In this document: positions 17,005 to 26,329 of the stretch, in pieces
Layout of the letters: each line of letters starts with the position of its first letter
Numbering within the stretch: position 1 is the stretch's first letter
NCBI RefSeq assembly: GCF_000365305.1
Contig: NZ_CM001841.1
Location: 2,706,323-2,770,322, forward strand
Direction of reading: 5' to 3'
DNA: 64,000 bases
Origin: Dickeya dianthicola NCPPB 453
GTDB taxonomy: Bacteria; Pseudomonadota; Gammaproteobacteria; Enterobacterales; Enterobacteriaceae
Position numbers and translations under genes: made by a program
Notes under the pieces: generated by a model
Seen by the model: the letters and a program-made list of their open reading frames with translations, nothing else
Told to the model about the DNA's origin: nothing
Database searches by the model: none

Positions 17005-19380
17005 TTAGCGGCTAGCCGGCAGCTGATACTGCGCGCTGCGCTCGCCGTTGATATAGAGTACGCGCCGTTCGTCAGGCGGCAACTGTACGGTCAACACCCG
17101 CCACGCCGGAACGAATGTCCCTTCCGGGCGGAAAGTGATATCAATACGCCGGGCGCTGCAACACACGTCCCAACGCAGCCACAGCGCCTGTCCGTCGCGC
17201 CAGCGATGCGTTTCGCCGTCATCATCAAACAACAGCCCTTGCTGCACGCCGGTGCCTGTCAGCGGGAAGAGCAGCAAGGTGCGCTGGTCATCTGCCGTCG
17301 GGCAGGTAAAATCCATACGCGCCGACAACGGCAGCATCGCACCGGCCCGCACCAGCAACGGCAACCGCTCCAGCGGCGCATCCAGCGTCACGGTTTGCCC
17401 GCCGCTGAACCAGCCGCCGCGATAAAAGTCATACCAACCGTCGCCATTATCCGGCAGATAAACCTCCCGCTGGCGTTGCCCCGGCTCCACCACGCTCGCC
17501 ACCAACAGATCCCTACCGAGCATGAAATCGTCGGTTTCTTCAAAGGTCCGCGGGTCATGCTCGTGATCCAAAAAGGTCGGGCGCAGCATCGGCTCGTCAT
17601 CGGCATGTGCCTGCCAGAGCAAGGTATACAGATACGGCAACAGCCGATAACGCAGTTGGATGGCGTCGCGAATAATCGGCGTCACCGCCGGGTACATCCA
17701 GGGTTCGTTGACCGTGGCGTCGTCATTCCACGAGTGAATGGTAAACCGCGGATGCATCACGCCGTTTTGCACCCAGCGCGCAAACAGCTCGGCATCGGGC
17801 TTATTACCGGCGAAACCGCCCACATCGTGGCCCACGTTATACAGGCCGGACAGGCTCATGCCGACCCCCATGCGGGTGTTGTAGCGCAGCGTCTGCCAAC
17901 TGGTGCGGTTGTCCCCGCTCCAGGTCTGCACGTAGCGCTGCATCCCGGCGCTGCCGGAGCGCGAAATCAGATAAGGCCGCAGCGCCGGCGCAAACCGCTG
18001 CTGCGCTTCCATCGAGGCGCGCATCATCAGCAACGGCATCAGCGGACGGATATGCTTGATGGCAATCGGCTGCCCAAAACCATGACAACGCGCTTCGCCA
18101 TCCCAAATCTCGAATTCGTTGTTATCGTTCCAGGTGGAGTCGATGCCTTTTGCCAGCAGTTGCCGGGTCACGTTCTCCTGCCACCAGGCGACGGTATCCG
18201 GGTTGGTGAAATCCAGATGGGAGCCTTCGTCGTCCCAGAAGCTGGAGCGTTCCGGGTTATCCGACTGCGAATCGCGCACAAACAGCCCTTTGGCCGCCAC
18301 CTCCTGATAGCGGGGGTGATCCTGTAACAGGCAAGGCTTGATATTGGCCGCCAGGTGCATACCGGCGTCATGAAATGCCCGGCTCATTTGCTCCGGCTGC
18401 GGCACTTTGTCGTAGTTCCAGTTGAACACATAACGTTTGTTGCCAATCGAGGTATAGCCGGACGAGAGCTGGAACGAATCGCACGGAATCGCATGCTGGC
18501 GACACAGTTCGATAAAGGACAACAGCTGTTGCTGCGCGTCCGGCGCGTCGGTGTAATGCATGGTGGAGCCGCTGTAACCGAGGCTCCATTTCGGGCCGAA
18601 GCAGGTTTTACCGGTGAGTCGGACAAACGCTTTGGTCACATCGAGAATGGCAGGGCCGAGCAGAAAATAATAATCCAGATCCCCGGCGTCGGCCTGATAG
18701 CGCCGGTAAGCCGGGTGGTAGTTATCAATCTCGTTGCCCAGATCCAGCCAGGTGGTGCTGAGATTATCGTAAAACACGCCGTAGCTGGCCCCCGGTTGAT
18801 TGACCAGGGTGAACGGCAGGTGCTTGTAGAGCGGGTCGGTACTTTGCGCGTTATAGCCCATCGCATCCAGATTGCGGAATTCAAAACGACGACCAGAGCG
18901 ATTTAAATCACCCGCTTTTTCCCCCAGCCCGTAGCAGCGCTCCTGCGGGGTACGCCGCTGATAGTGCGCCACGCCGTCGCCGTGCATATTGAGCAGATAG
19001 GCACCGGTCGGCCTATCGGACGCCAGCGGTTGCCACTGCCCGTGCGCATCAAGGTATTCCCATGCCAGCCACAGCGGCTGATGCACCGTCACCCGCAATG
19101 GCCCGGTACTGATCTGCAAGGCATCGCCTTGCCAACTCAGCGTATAGCCCGGCAGCGCAAACCCCTCGCTGCTCTCCCGCTCCCTGCCCTGCCACGGCAC
19201 GTCCTGCTGCGGCGCGATGCTCCAGGTGCGGTTCAACCGCAGTGCGTCATGCTGTTTAATCAATACCCGCATCAGCCCCGGCGCCAGCACGTACAACAAA
19301 AAGCGGTGTGCGCCGTCCACCAGCAGTTCAACCCGGTCCTCTGCCTGATGGTGCAATACCCACTGTTTCAATGTTTTCAT
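17005..19380 (-). CDS. Glycoside hydrolase family 31 alpha-glycosidase
   Basis: The 791-residue protein belongs to GH31, which includes alpha-glucosidases, alpha-xylosidases and sulfoquinovosidases. An N-terminal beta-sandwich (about 1-240) precedes the TIM barrel. The probable nucleophile Asp lies in STWNDNNEFEI and the acid/base Asp in TWSGDNRTSW. The segment GMSLSGLYNVGHDVGGF also fits the family. C-terminal beta domains follow. No signal peptide is visible, so it should act in the cytoplasm on an imported sugar. It ends the operon begun by the adjacent hexuronate-type transporter gene (28 bp apart). The exact substrate is not readable from the sequence. Confidence 0.92.
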   Translation of the reverse strand: MKTLKQWVLHHQAEDRVELLVDGAHRFLLYVLAPGLMRVLIKQHDALRLNRTWSIAPQQDVPWQGRERESSEGFALPGYTLSWQGDALQISTGPLRVTVHQPLWLAWEYLDAHGQWQPLASDRPTGAYLLNMHGDGVAHYQRRTPQERCYGLGEKAGDLNRSGRRFEFRNLDAMGYNAQSTDPLYKHLPFTLVNQPGASYGVFYDNLSTTWLDLGNEIDNYHPAYRRYQADAGDLDYYFLLGPAILDVTKAFVRLTGKTCFGPKWSLGYSGSTMHYTDAPDAQQQLLSFIELCRQHAIPCDSFQLSSGYTSIGNKRYVFNWNYDKVPQPEQMSRAFHDAGMHLAANIKPCLLQDHPRYQEVAAKGLFVRDSQSDNPERSSFWDDEGSHLDFTNPDTVAWWQENVTRQLLAKGIDSTWNDNNEFEIWDGEARCHGFGQPIAIKHIRPLMPLLMMRASMEAQQRFAPALRPYLISRSGSAGMQRYVQTWSGDNRTSWQTLRYNTRMGVGMSLSGLYNVGHDVGGFAGNKPDAELFARWVQNGVMHPRFTIHSWNDDATVNEPWMYPAVTPIIRDAIQLRYRLLPYLYTLLWQAHADDEPMLRPTFLDHEHDPRTFEETDDFMLGRDLLVASVVEPGQRQREVYLPDNGDGWYDFYRGGWFSGGQTVTLDAPLERLPLLVRAGAMLPLSARMDFTCPTADDQRTLLLFPLTGTGVQQGLLFDDDGETHRWRDGQALWLRWDVCCSARRIDITFRPEGTFVPAWRVLTVQLPPDERRVLYINGERSAQYQLPASR

Positions 19381-19408
19381 AGCATCACTCGTCTATTCGG
19401 AAGTTCTG

Positions 19409-20707
19409 TCAGTGCGCGCGCTGACGGCGTTCCGCAATGAACGCAATCAGGAACAGCGCGCCGAATAAATCAAAAAAGCCCATAGCGATAAACAGCGGGC
19501 TGAATCCAATCCTGTCGGCGGTGACGCCAATCAACAGTGAAAACAGGAAGCTGGCAATCCACGCGCTGGCGCCGCGCATCCCATTGACCGTCGCCATCTG
19601 GCCTTTATCGAATGAATCCACCACCACGGCGCTCAACATGCAGGAGATGATTTGATGGCCGAATCCGCCAATCGAAATCAGGGTGATGGCCAGATAAGGG
19701 TTCTGAGTCATGCTGACCAGCGTGAGCGACAGCATCAGAAATGCGCCGGTCACCGAACTGCCCACCACAGAATTGATGCGTGAGCAGCCAAACAGCCGGG
19801 CGTAAAGCCGGGTCAGGTAACCGCTGGCGATACTGCCGAAGTCGGCGGCGAGAAACGGCAGCCAGGCAAACATGGCGATGTGTTTCAAATCCATGCCGCG
19901 CTCTTTGGCCAGATACAGCGGCACCCAAAAACTCAGCATCGCCCAAGCGGGTTCCGCCATAAACGCGGGGATGGCGATGCCGTAGAAACGGCGGTTTTTC
20001 ATCACCGTTTTCATGGCGGTAAAAAACGGTTGTTTTACCGACTCCGGCTCATTGTCCTGGCGGATAAACGCCAGTTCTTCCTTACTCAGCCGCGGGTGTT
20101 CTCCCGGGTTATAGTAAAACAGCCACCACAACACCACCCACAGCAGCGCCAGCACCCCGGCAAACAGAAATGCCCCCTGCCAGCCGAAAGCGGAGTGCGC
20201 AACCACAATAATCGGCGGCGCCAGCATCGCACCGATGGAAAAGCCCACGCCGGCCCAACCGGCGGCAATGGGCCGCTCCTGACGGGGAAACCACTCGCCG
20301 ATGGTTTTGGCGTTGGCCGGCGTGGCCGCCGCTTCAGCACCGCCCATCATGAAACGCAAAACGGCAAGCTGAACCCAGCTCCCGGCGCCGGCATGCAGCA
20401 GGCACATCAGCGCCCAAATCACGGCGCAGATCATGAAGCCCAGCTTTAATCCAATGACATCGATCAGCCATCCGCACAATGGCTGAAATATCGTATAGGC
20501 CAACTGAAAGGCGCCGACAATCCACGAGTATTGCTCGGTAGTAATATTCAGCACCGTTTTTAATTCGGGCGCCAGAATACCCAGCGAGTTGCGGGTAATG
20601 TAATTAACCGTGACGCCAAACAGAAATAACGCCAGTATCCACCAGCGCACTTGTTTGAACTTTCGTTTTTCATTGATGACGGGCGAGGAATTAACGTCGA
20701 GACTCAT
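19409..20707 (-). CDS. MFS transporter of the hexuronate (ExuT/ACS) type
   Basis: The 432-residue inner-membrane protein has about twelve hydrophobic segments and belongs to the anion:cation symporter branch of the major facilitator superfamily. It resembles E. coli ExuT closely, including NYITRNSLG in helix 1, GAEAAATPANAKTIGEWFP and the IGGFGHQ stretch. The Met at 20707 follows a strong Shine-Dalgarno (AAGGAG), which decides the start over the open frame to 20824. It shares an operon with the GH31 gene and is divergent from a LacI-type regulator. Transport of a uronate or a uronate-containing glycoside is a reasonable guess. Confidence 0.9.
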   Translation of the reverse strand: MSLDVNSSPVINEKRKFKQVRWWILALFLFGVTVNYITRNSLGILAPELKTVLNITTEQYSWIVGAFQLAYTIFQPLCGWLIDVIGLKLGFMICAVIWALMCLLHAGAGSWVQLAVLRFMMGGAEAAATPANAKTIGEWFPRQERPIAAGWAGVGFSIGAMLAPPIIVVAHSAFGWQGAFLFAGVLALLWVVLWWLFYYNPGEHPRLSKEELAFIRQDNEPESVKQPFFTAMKTVMKNRRFYGIAIPAFMAEPAWAMLSFWVPLYLAKERGMDLKHIAMFAWLPFLAADFGSIASGYLTRLYARLFGCSRINSVVGSSVTGAFLMLSLTLVSMTQNPYLAITLISIGGFGHQIISCMLSAVVVDSFDKGQMATVNGMRGASAWIASFLFSLLIGVTADRIGFSPLFIAMGFFDLFGALFLIAFIAERRQRAH

Positions 20708-21010
20708 GGTGATCTCCTTGCAGCAGACAACGGTGAAACACCTCCCGGCGCAACACCACCCTGATGTTCTATTGTTAAGATTTTTATAAGTATTTTTATG
20801 TCGTGACGACGTATTCCACGGCATGATGGCGCCTGAAGAATCACGACCGACTCAGCGTAGAAAAATTAAAAAGCCGCAGATACTCACTTTTTTGCAACTA
20901 TTTTCATGGTAGCGTCGAAACTTATTATTTTTGGTCACCTATACGCCGGCAGCCGCCTTTTTTCTGGTAATGAAAATTTTTTCATGACTCAAATTGAGTG
21001 GGATCACAAA
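20708..21010. promoter_or_regulatory. Divergent control region of the GH31/MFS operon and its LacI-type regulator
   Basis: This intergenic region should hold both promoters. It contains the 11-bp perfect palindrome gtcgtgacgac at 20800-20810, about 93 bp before the transporter start. Its symmetric form suits a LacI-family operator. It lacks the usual central CG pair, so the assignment is tentative. No second copy was found in the region. Confidence 0.4.
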
Positions 21011-22084
21011 ATGAAAAAAAACCTCAAAATTCGTGAAATCGCTCTGCAAACCGGTTTCTCCGTCAGCACCGTTTCCCGCGTGCTGGCGGGCAAATCCAAT
21101 ACCAGCGATGCGGCACGGACGCGAATTCTGACCTCCGCGCGGCAATACGGCGTGATGGATAACCTGGCCGCCGGCCGTTTGCTGCTCAATAGCCTGACGG
21201 TGTTCGCGCCGGAGCGTGCCTTTAATCGCCGGGCGGACATTTTCTACCATAAGATACTGGAAGGTATTCTCGATTCGCTGAGCTCGCACGATGCCCGCCT
21301 GCGCTACTGCGGGCTGGCGGAAAACGACAGTGATGCGGCGCTGTTTCTGGAAAAAATGTCATCGCCGGAAACCGAAGGCGCCATTTTGATCGGCATTGAT
21401 GACCCGTATATCCACGCGCTGGCGGCCGAATTGAACAAACCCTGCGTGCTGGTCAACTGTTTCGACAACAAAATGAAATTGTCCGGCGTGTCGCCTGCGC
21501 ACCAGCTTATCGGTGAATTTGCCGCCAACTATCTGATTGACCAGGGGCACCGTCAGATTCTGACCCTGCTGTGTTTGCGGCGCTACACGATGGAGTGGCG
21601 GCTGGCGGGCATCCGCGATGCCTATCAACAGCACAATCTGCCTTTTATTGATACCACCCACTTACTGACGCCGCGCGGCTTTGGTAGCGCGGAAACGGAA
21701 CAGGCCATCACTGATTTTCTGGCCGCCTGCCCGCGGGAACAGTACCCCACCGCCATACTGGCGGGCGGCGACTTTATGGCGGTGGGCGCCGTCAATGCGC
21801 TGCACAAAGCGAAGCTGCGCGTACCGCAGGATGTATCAGTGATGAGCATGGATGGCGCCAATCTGGCGGCGGTGCATGATATTCCGCTGACATCGGTGTT
21901 GATCCCACGCGAGGAACTGGGACGAGAAGCGGTCAGATTGTTGCAGCTTCAGTTGATGCAGCCGGGGCGGGGTGCCGGCAATATTCTGCTTAACGGCACG
22001 CTGGCGGTGAGAGATTCGGTCAAACGCATTCGGCCTAGCCAGCGCCACTCGCCGGTACAGGATACCGATTTATACGATGCATGA
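21011..22084 (+). CDS. LacI-family transcriptional regulator
   Basis: The protein of 357 residues has an N-terminal helix-turn-helix (about residues 4-25) of the LacI type, with KIREIALQTGFSVSTVSRVL. The hinge region is weaker than usual. A periplasmic-binding-protein-like sensor domain follows, with AGGDFMAVGAVNAL and SVMSMDGANLA near the C-terminus. The start at 21011 was chosen because GAGTGGGA precedes it and the HTH begins at once; a Met at 20984 is also in frame. Divergent orientation from the transporter/GH31 operon indicates that it controls that operon in response to an imported sugar. Confidence 0.9.
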   Translation: MKKNLKIREIALQTGFSVSTVSRVLAGKSNTSDAARTRILTSARQYGVMDNLAAGRLLLNSLTVFAPERAFNRRADIFYHKILEGILDSLSSHDARLRYCGLAENDSDAALFLEKMSSPETEGAILIGIDDPYIHALAAELNKPCVLVNCFDNKMKLSGVSPAHQLIGEFAANYLIDQGHRQILTLLCLRRYTMEWRLAGIRDAYQQHNLPFIDTTHLLTPRGFGSAETEQAITDFLAACPREQYPTAILAGGDFMAVGAVNALHKAKLRVPQDVSVMSMDGANLAAVHDIPLTSVLIPREELGREAVRLLQLQLMQPGRGAGNILLNGTLAVRDSVKRIRPSQRHSPVQDTDLYDA

Positions 22085-22160
22085 ATCAGGCGGAGCGAGT
22101 ATCAATAGCTCAGGCCCGCGGTCAGCAGCGTGACAACGCGGGCCTGCCTGTTCCACATCC

Positions 22161-22209
22161 ATCGACTGGATTGACTGAGAATCAACTGGATTGACTGAGA
22201 ATCAGCTGG
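22161..22209. repeat. 20-bp tandem repeat at the ycfJ 3' end
   Basis: Units at 22161-22180 and 22181-22200 read atc(g/a)actggattgactgaga, and a partial third copy follows at 22201-22209. The ycfJ stop codon (22182-22184) lies in the second unit, so the array duplicates the last codons and the stop. Confidence 0.85.
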
Positions 22210-22721
22210 CCGTTGCGATCAAGCGGGATACGGGTGCCGGGATCGCTGTCCATCCGGACTTTCCCTTCCTGATCGCCAATTTTATAGGTGACATCATAAC
22301 CCAGCACTTTCTGCGATTTGTCATACACCGTCTGGCAACGCTGCTGCGTGGAGGTGGTGGTATCACCGTCCTGCATTTTCCCCTGCACCTGATTGCCGGC
22401 GTAACCGCCGGCTAGCGCGCCGGCGACTGTCGCCACATCACGGCCACGGCCGTTGCCGAACTGGTGTCCCAGCACACTGCCAGCCACCGCGCCCAACAAC
22501 GACCCGGCAATACGGTTTTCATCCTGTACCGGCTGACGATGCGTCACGGTGACGTTACGGCATTCCTGACGTGGTGTTTTCACGGTTTCTTTGATAGGCG
22601 TTGCCGTCAGCACCTGTGCAAACTGCGGCCTGGACGCAAACACATCCAGACTGGCGACGGCTGCAACACCCAGAGCTGCAGCCATACCGATACCCATACC
22701 CGCTAACATTGACTTGTTCAC
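22182..22721 (-). CDS. ycfJ: Glycine-zipper envelope protein YcfJ
   Basis: The protein of 179 residues closely matches E. coli YcfJ (179). An N-terminal hydrophobic segment is followed by the conserved ATPIKETVKTPRQECRNV and a glycine-zipper helix region (AGSLLGAVAGSVLGHQFG and VAGALAGGYAGNQ). It is probably an envelope protein of the Rick_17kDa_Anti/glycine zipper group; its role is not known in detail. GTG at 22721 is the start: it aligns with the E. coli Met and has a perfect AGGAGG seven bases upstream. The upstream ATG at 22754 would place that Shine-Dalgarno inside the gene. Confidence 0.92.
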   Translation of the reverse strand: MNKSMLAGMGIGMAAALGVAAVASLDVFASRPQFAQVLTATPIKETVKTPRQECRNVTVTHRQPVQDENRIAGSLLGAVAGSVLGHQFGNGRGRDVATVAGALAGGYAGNQVQGKMQDGDTTTSTQQRCQTVYDKSQKVLGYDVTYKIGDQEGKVRMDSDPGTRIPLDRNGQLILSQSS

Positions 22722-23081
22722 AGGAGACCTCCTGAATAAATAACCACCACGCATCTTCCATCTCGCCCTGTATTAAGTTTCTTTACGACTTATTACGGGC
22801 TAATGGCGTACCCGAAAGCCCCACCTTCCGGTTCCGGGGCGCGGCGTGCGCGCTACGCCGCCTTACGTGATGAAGTCTGCCTAAATCGCCTGGTACTCTC
22901 AATCAGATTACTGCCTCAAAAAGGTTACACAGATAACAAAACTGTCACGTTTGGGAATTTTCTTACCTTTAGTTTCCGTTAGTACAATATTTTATTCTGT
23001 GATGTAACCGATATAGCGGGGAACAACAGGTTGCCTGCCGAATAGCGGGCAACCGAGGCGCCGGACCGGAGCAATCCGGCC
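22722..23081. promoter_or_regulatory. ycfJ upstream region / ndh 3' region, no gene
   Basis: No coding frame is credible. The left half should hold the ycfJ promoter. At 23029-23054 there is a hairpin with 7-bp arms (ggttgcc/ggcaacc), and a second short hairpin (ccgga/tccgg) lies just before the ndh stop. Neither has a T-run on the minus strand, so intrinsic termination of ndh here is uncertain. Confidence 0.4.
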
Positions 23082-24389
23082 TTAATGCAGTTTGAGACGC
23101 GGGCGAATCACCCGGTTGATGCCGCCGACCAGCATCATCAGGCCGGTCTTGAGGTAGCCATGCAGCGCAATCTGATGCATACGATACAGCGAAATGTAAA
23201 CGAAACGGGCAATCCGTCCTTCCACCATCAACGAACCGCGCATCAGGTTGCCCATCAGGCTGCCGACGGTACTGAATTTGGACAAGGACACCAGTGAACC
23301 GTGGTCTTTGTAGACGTAAGGCTTGAGCGACTGATTATTCATCAGCGCCAGAATATTGCTGTAGCAACGCGACGCCATTTGATGTGCGGCCTGCGCGCGT
23401 GGCGGCACAAAGCCGCCGCCCGGCTGTGGGCAGGATGCACAGTCGCCGATGGCGAAAATAGCCGGATCGCGCGTGGTCTGCAGCGTCGGCTCCACCACCA
23501 GTTGGTTGATCCGATTGGTTTCCAGACCAGCAATATCCTTCATGGCATCGGCTGCCTTGATACCCGCCGCCCACACCATCAGGTCGGCGTCAATAAACTC
23601 GCCGGCCTTGGTATTCAGGCCGTTCTGCTGGGCGCTGGTCACCGTGGTTTTGGTTAGCACCCGGACACCGAGCTTAGTCAGTTCATGGTGCGCCGCAGCA
23701 GAAATACGCGCCGGCAGCGCCGGCAGAATACGCTCGCCCGCTTCCACCAACGTGACGTTGAGCGCCTGATTGCTCAGGCCGTCAAAACCGTAACTGTGCA
23801 GTTGCTTCACCGCATTGTGCAGTTCAGCGGACAGTTCCACCCCAGTGGCGCCGCCCCCGACAATCGCAATATTGACCTTCTCTTTCTTCCCCTGAGAGGC
23901 GGAGAATTTGAGGAACAGATTCAGCATTTCGTTATGGAAACGGCGGGCTTGTCTCGGGTTATCCAGGAAAATGCAGTGATCTTTAACACCCGGCGTGCCG
24001 AAGTCATTGGACGTGCTGCCCAGCGCCACCACCAAAATGTCGTACGGCAGTGAACGCGCCGCCACCAGCCGCTCCCCCTGCTCGTCACGAATTTCGGCCA
24101 GTTGGACCGTGCGCTGTTCGCGGTCGATGTCGGTCAGCATGCCCAACTGGAAATTAAAGTGATGATTGCGGGCATGCGCCAGATAGCTCAGCGCATCCAT
24201 GTCATCATCCAGCGAGCCGGTCGCGACTTCGTGCAACAGCGGTTTCCACAAGTGGCTGTGGTTGCGATCCACCAGTGTTATTTCCGCCTTCTTCTTACCA
24301 CCCAGTTGATGCCCCAGACTGGTTGCCAGCTCCAGCCCCCCGGCGCCGCCGCCGACAATCACGATTTTCTTGATTGGCAATGATGTCAA
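23082..24389 (-). CDS. ndh: NADH dehydrogenase II (Ndh)
   Basis: The single-subunit, non-proton-pumping NADH:quinone oxidoreductase has 435 residues (E. coli 434) and binds FAD at the inner face of the membrane. The N-terminal FAD motif is [14 protein letters not shown] and the NAD motif is [17 protein letters not shown] (about 174-190). FAD contacts are in FAIGDCASC, and an amphipathic C-terminal region carries [10 protein letters not shown]. The gene lies between ycfP and ycfJ as in E. coli. Upstream FNR-type boxes suggest repression without oxygen. Confidence 0.97.
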   Translation of the reverse strand: MTSLPIKKIVIVGGGAGGLELATSLGHQLGGKKKAEITLVDRNHSHLWKPLLHEVATGSLDDDMDALSYLAHARNHHFNFQLGMLTDIDREQRTVQLAEIRDEQGERLVAARSLPYDILVVALGSTSNDFGTPGVKDHCIFLDNPRQARRFHNEMLNLFLKFSASQGKKEKVNIAIVGGGATGVELSAELHNAVKQLHSYGFDGLSNQALNVTLVEAGERILPALPARISAAAHHELTKLGVRVLTKTTVTSAQQNGLNTKAGEFIDADLMVWAAGIKAADAMKDIAGLETNRINQLVVEPTLQTTRDPAIFAIGDCASCPQPGGGFVPPRAQAAHQMASRCYSNILALMNNQSLKPYVYKDHGSLVSLSKFSTVGSLMGNLMRGSLMVEGRIARFVYISLYRMHQIALHGYLKTGLMMLVGGINRVIRPRLKLH

Positions 24390-24448
24390 AATGACCCCCT
24401 GGAAATTTGTGAACCAATGGTTAATAAAGAGTAAAAAATAATATCCTT

Positions 24449-24476
24449 ATAATACATATGGTTACTAAAATGAAAA
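24449..24476 (-). promoter_or_regulatory. Candidate ndh promoter
   Basis: On the minus strand TATTAT (24449-24454) is preceded, with a 16-bp gap, by TTTTCA (24471-24476). Transcription would start near 24442, about 53 bp before the ndh start codon. The assignment is supported by the spacing of the two upstream FNR-like boxes. Confidence 0.45.
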
Positions 24477-24486
24477 TTGGATATGT

Positions 24487-24500
24487 GTGATGAGAATAAC
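24487..24500 (-). promoter_or_regulatory. Second, weaker FNR-like box upstream of ndh
   Basis: The sequence gtgatgagaataac matches TTGAT-N4-ATCAA at seven of ten positions. Its centre lies about 51 bp upstream of the predicted start, close to the -50.5 site described for E. coli ndh. Confidence 0.4.
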
Positions 24501-24527
24501 ATGCAAGGTCATTTGGTCATACCAAAA

Positions 24528-24541
24528 TTGATTTATATCAA
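24528..24541 (-). promoter_or_regulatory. Perfect FNR box upstream of ndh
   Basis: The sequence ttgatttatatcaa is a complete TTGAT-N4-ATCAA palindrome. Its centre lies about 92 bp upstream of the predicted ndh transcription start, near the distal FNR site (-94.5) known in E. coli, where FNR represses ndh under anaerobiosis. Confidence 0.7.
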
Positions 24542-24683
24542 TTTATTTTAGTTACAGATCGTCAACCTACACAATTAGGTTTTGATAACCAATGCGTTAG
24601 CGTAAAGCCTTCGCGAAGGGAAATGGGCTGTCAGACCCGACTGATGCGGGTCTGGCAACCATGAAAGACAACGGACGGGGAAA

Positions 24684-25226
24684 TCAGCCCAATGATTTAA
24701 AGGCCTTGATGCGTTGCAGGTGTGGCGAGATATCGCGGAATTTATGGCCTTCGCCCTCGTTCCAAATGATTTCGTAGTATTCGCCCAGCAAACAGGCGCT
24801 GCGCTGGTTATCCAGCATTTCATCGTGGCGCGACAGCACCACCATACAGCGATCGCGGTTTTTCTCGCGGAAATTCTCCACGCACTTGGTGGAGATATCG
24901 GCATACTCTTCCGGACGATCGATTTTGCCTTCCATATTTTCCTGCGGAAACAGGTTGGGATTGAACATTACCTGGCGGATATCACACAGGAAACCGATGC
25001 GTTCAGCCCAGAATCCGCCCAGCCCGACGCCGCAAATCAGCGGGCGGTTATCCACATTCAATTGCAGCGTCTTGTCCACTTCCCTGAGCAGATGCTGCAT
25101 GTCATGGCGCGGATGCAGCGTGCTGTAGCTCACCAGCCGAACATCCGGGTCGATGAACTGCAATTGCAGTACTTTTTCATGATTACCCGGACTGCTTGAA
25201 TCAAAACCGTGCAAATAAATGATCAT
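24684..25226 (-). CDS. ycfP: YcfP, YqiA/YcfP-family alpha/beta-hydrolase-fold protein
   Basis: The protein of 180 residues is nearly colinear with E. coli YcfP (180). It starts [19 protein letters not shown] and has a [15 protein letters not shown] stretch, in which the nucleophile elbow reads G-x-G rather than G-x-S-x-G. The usual Ser nucleophile therefore appears replaced by Gly, so hydrolase activity is doubtful. The ATG at 25226 follows GAGGGCAGGC. It lies between nagZ and ndh as in E. coli and is probably cotranscribed with nagZ. Confidence 0.93.
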   Translation of the reverse strand: MIIYLHGFDSSSPGNHEKVLQLQFIDPDVRLVSYSTLHPRHDMQHLLREVDKTLQLNVDNRPLICGVGLGGFWAERIGFLCDIRQVMFNPNLFPQENMEGKIDRPEEYADISTKCVENFREKNRDRCMVVLSRHDEMLDNQRSACLLGEYYEIIWNEGEGHKFRDISPHLQRIKAFKSLG

Positions 25227-25261
25227 CGATGCCTGCCCTCCAGCCTCATGTTGCGGGTGAT

Positions 25262-26287
25262 TTAACCAGCGGCTTTGTGTGCCTGCCAGCGTTCACTCAG
25301 TGCCGTCAACTGCGACGTCGCCTGCTTCCAGCGCGATGAATTCAGCAGTTCCCGACGGGTGATCCATCCCCGATGATAGAGCGTCTCCAGCCCCGGTACT
25401 TTGACCGGAGGCAGATTATCCAACACGCTGATCGCGCCCTGGCGCTGATTACAGACCAGAATCATGTCGCATCCCGCATCCAGCGCCGCCTGCGCGCGCT
25501 CGGCGTAGCCGCCCATCACCGCCGCGCCTTCCATTGACAGGTCATCCGAGAAGATGATGCCGCCGAACCCCAGTTCCTGACGCAGCACCTGCTTAAGCCA
25601 GTAGGGCGACCCGCTGGCGGGACGCGGATCGGCAGCGGTATAAATCACGTGCGCCGGCATCACCGCATCCAACAGCTGACGGGCGATCAGTTCCCGAAAG
25701 ACCCGCATATCCCACTGCCGAATCTGCGCCAGCGGCCGTTCGTCGCGCGGCGTTTCTTTGTGGGAGTCTGCCGTTACCGCGCCATGTCCGGGGAAATGCT
25801 TGCCCGTCGCCTTCATGCCGGCGGCATGCATACCGGCAATAAAACGCGCCACTACCGCCAGCAAGGTGTCCGGGTCATCGTGGAACGAACGATCGCCAAT
25901 CGCCGCGCTCTGGTGGCCGACATCCAGCACCGGTGCGAAGCTGATATCGATATCCATAGCGATCATCTCCGCCGCCATCACCCAGCCCGCCTCTTCCGCC
26001 AGTTGTTGTGCCTGCGGCAACGGATTCAGCGCGGCAAACGATTGTGCGGCCGGCAGCGCGGTAAAACCATCGCGAAACCGCTGCACGCGGCCGCCTTCCT
26101 GATCGACCGACACCACCAGCCGCTCGCGCGAAGCGCGGCGCATCTGACGCACCAGCTCCGCCAACTGATCGGCGTCGTGAAAATTACGGCTAAACAGAAT
26201 CACGCCGCCCACCAGCGGATGCGCCAGCACTTCGCTATCTTCCGCGTCCAGCTCATAGCCGGCCACATCTAACATTAACGGCCCCAC
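25262..26287 (-). CDS. nagZ: Beta-N-acetylhexosaminidase NagZ
   Basis: NagZ is a cytoplasmic family GH3 enzyme that removes N-acetylglucosamine from anhydromuropeptides in cell-wall recycling; its products act as signals for AmpC induction in some species. Motifs are [11 protein letters not shown], the [14 protein letters not shown] loop with the His that serves in catalysis, and SDDLSMEGA with the nucleophile Asp. The open frame begins at a GTG at 26293, but the GTG at 26287 aligns with the E. coli start (341 residues) and has GAGG five bases before it. A 17-bp tandem repeat lies upstream. nagK, another recycling gene, is absent near cobB. Confidence 0.96.
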   Translation of the reverse strand: MGPLMLDVAGYELDAEDSEVLAHPLVGGVILFSRNFHDADQLAELVRQMRRASRERLVVSVDQEGGRVQRFRDGFTALPAAQSFAALNPLPQAQQLAEEAGWVMAAEMIAMDIDISFAPVLDVGHQSAAIGDRSFHDDPDTLLAVVARFIAGMHAAGMKATGKHFPGHGAVTADSHKETPRDERPLAQIRQWDMRVFRELIARQLLDAVMPAHVIYTAADPRPASGSPYWLKQVLRQELGFGGIIFSDDLSMEGAAVMGGYAERAQAALDAGCDMILVCNQRQGAISVLDNLPPVKVPGLETLYHRGWITRRELLNSSRWKQATSQLTALSERWQAHKAAG

Positions 26288-26329
26288 AAACACCTCTTCT
26301 GTATGATTGCCACATCGACATGCTCGTCA

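Noticed and set aside
17206-18327. 373-codon frame opposite the GH31 gene
   Set aside because: The GH31 frame has catalytic motifs on the other strand; this one has only low-complexity Arg/Gln/His-rich residues.
23029-23054. Hairpin after ndh as an intrinsic terminator
   Set aside because: The stem is good, but there is no T-run on the minus strand; kept only as part of the intergenic description.
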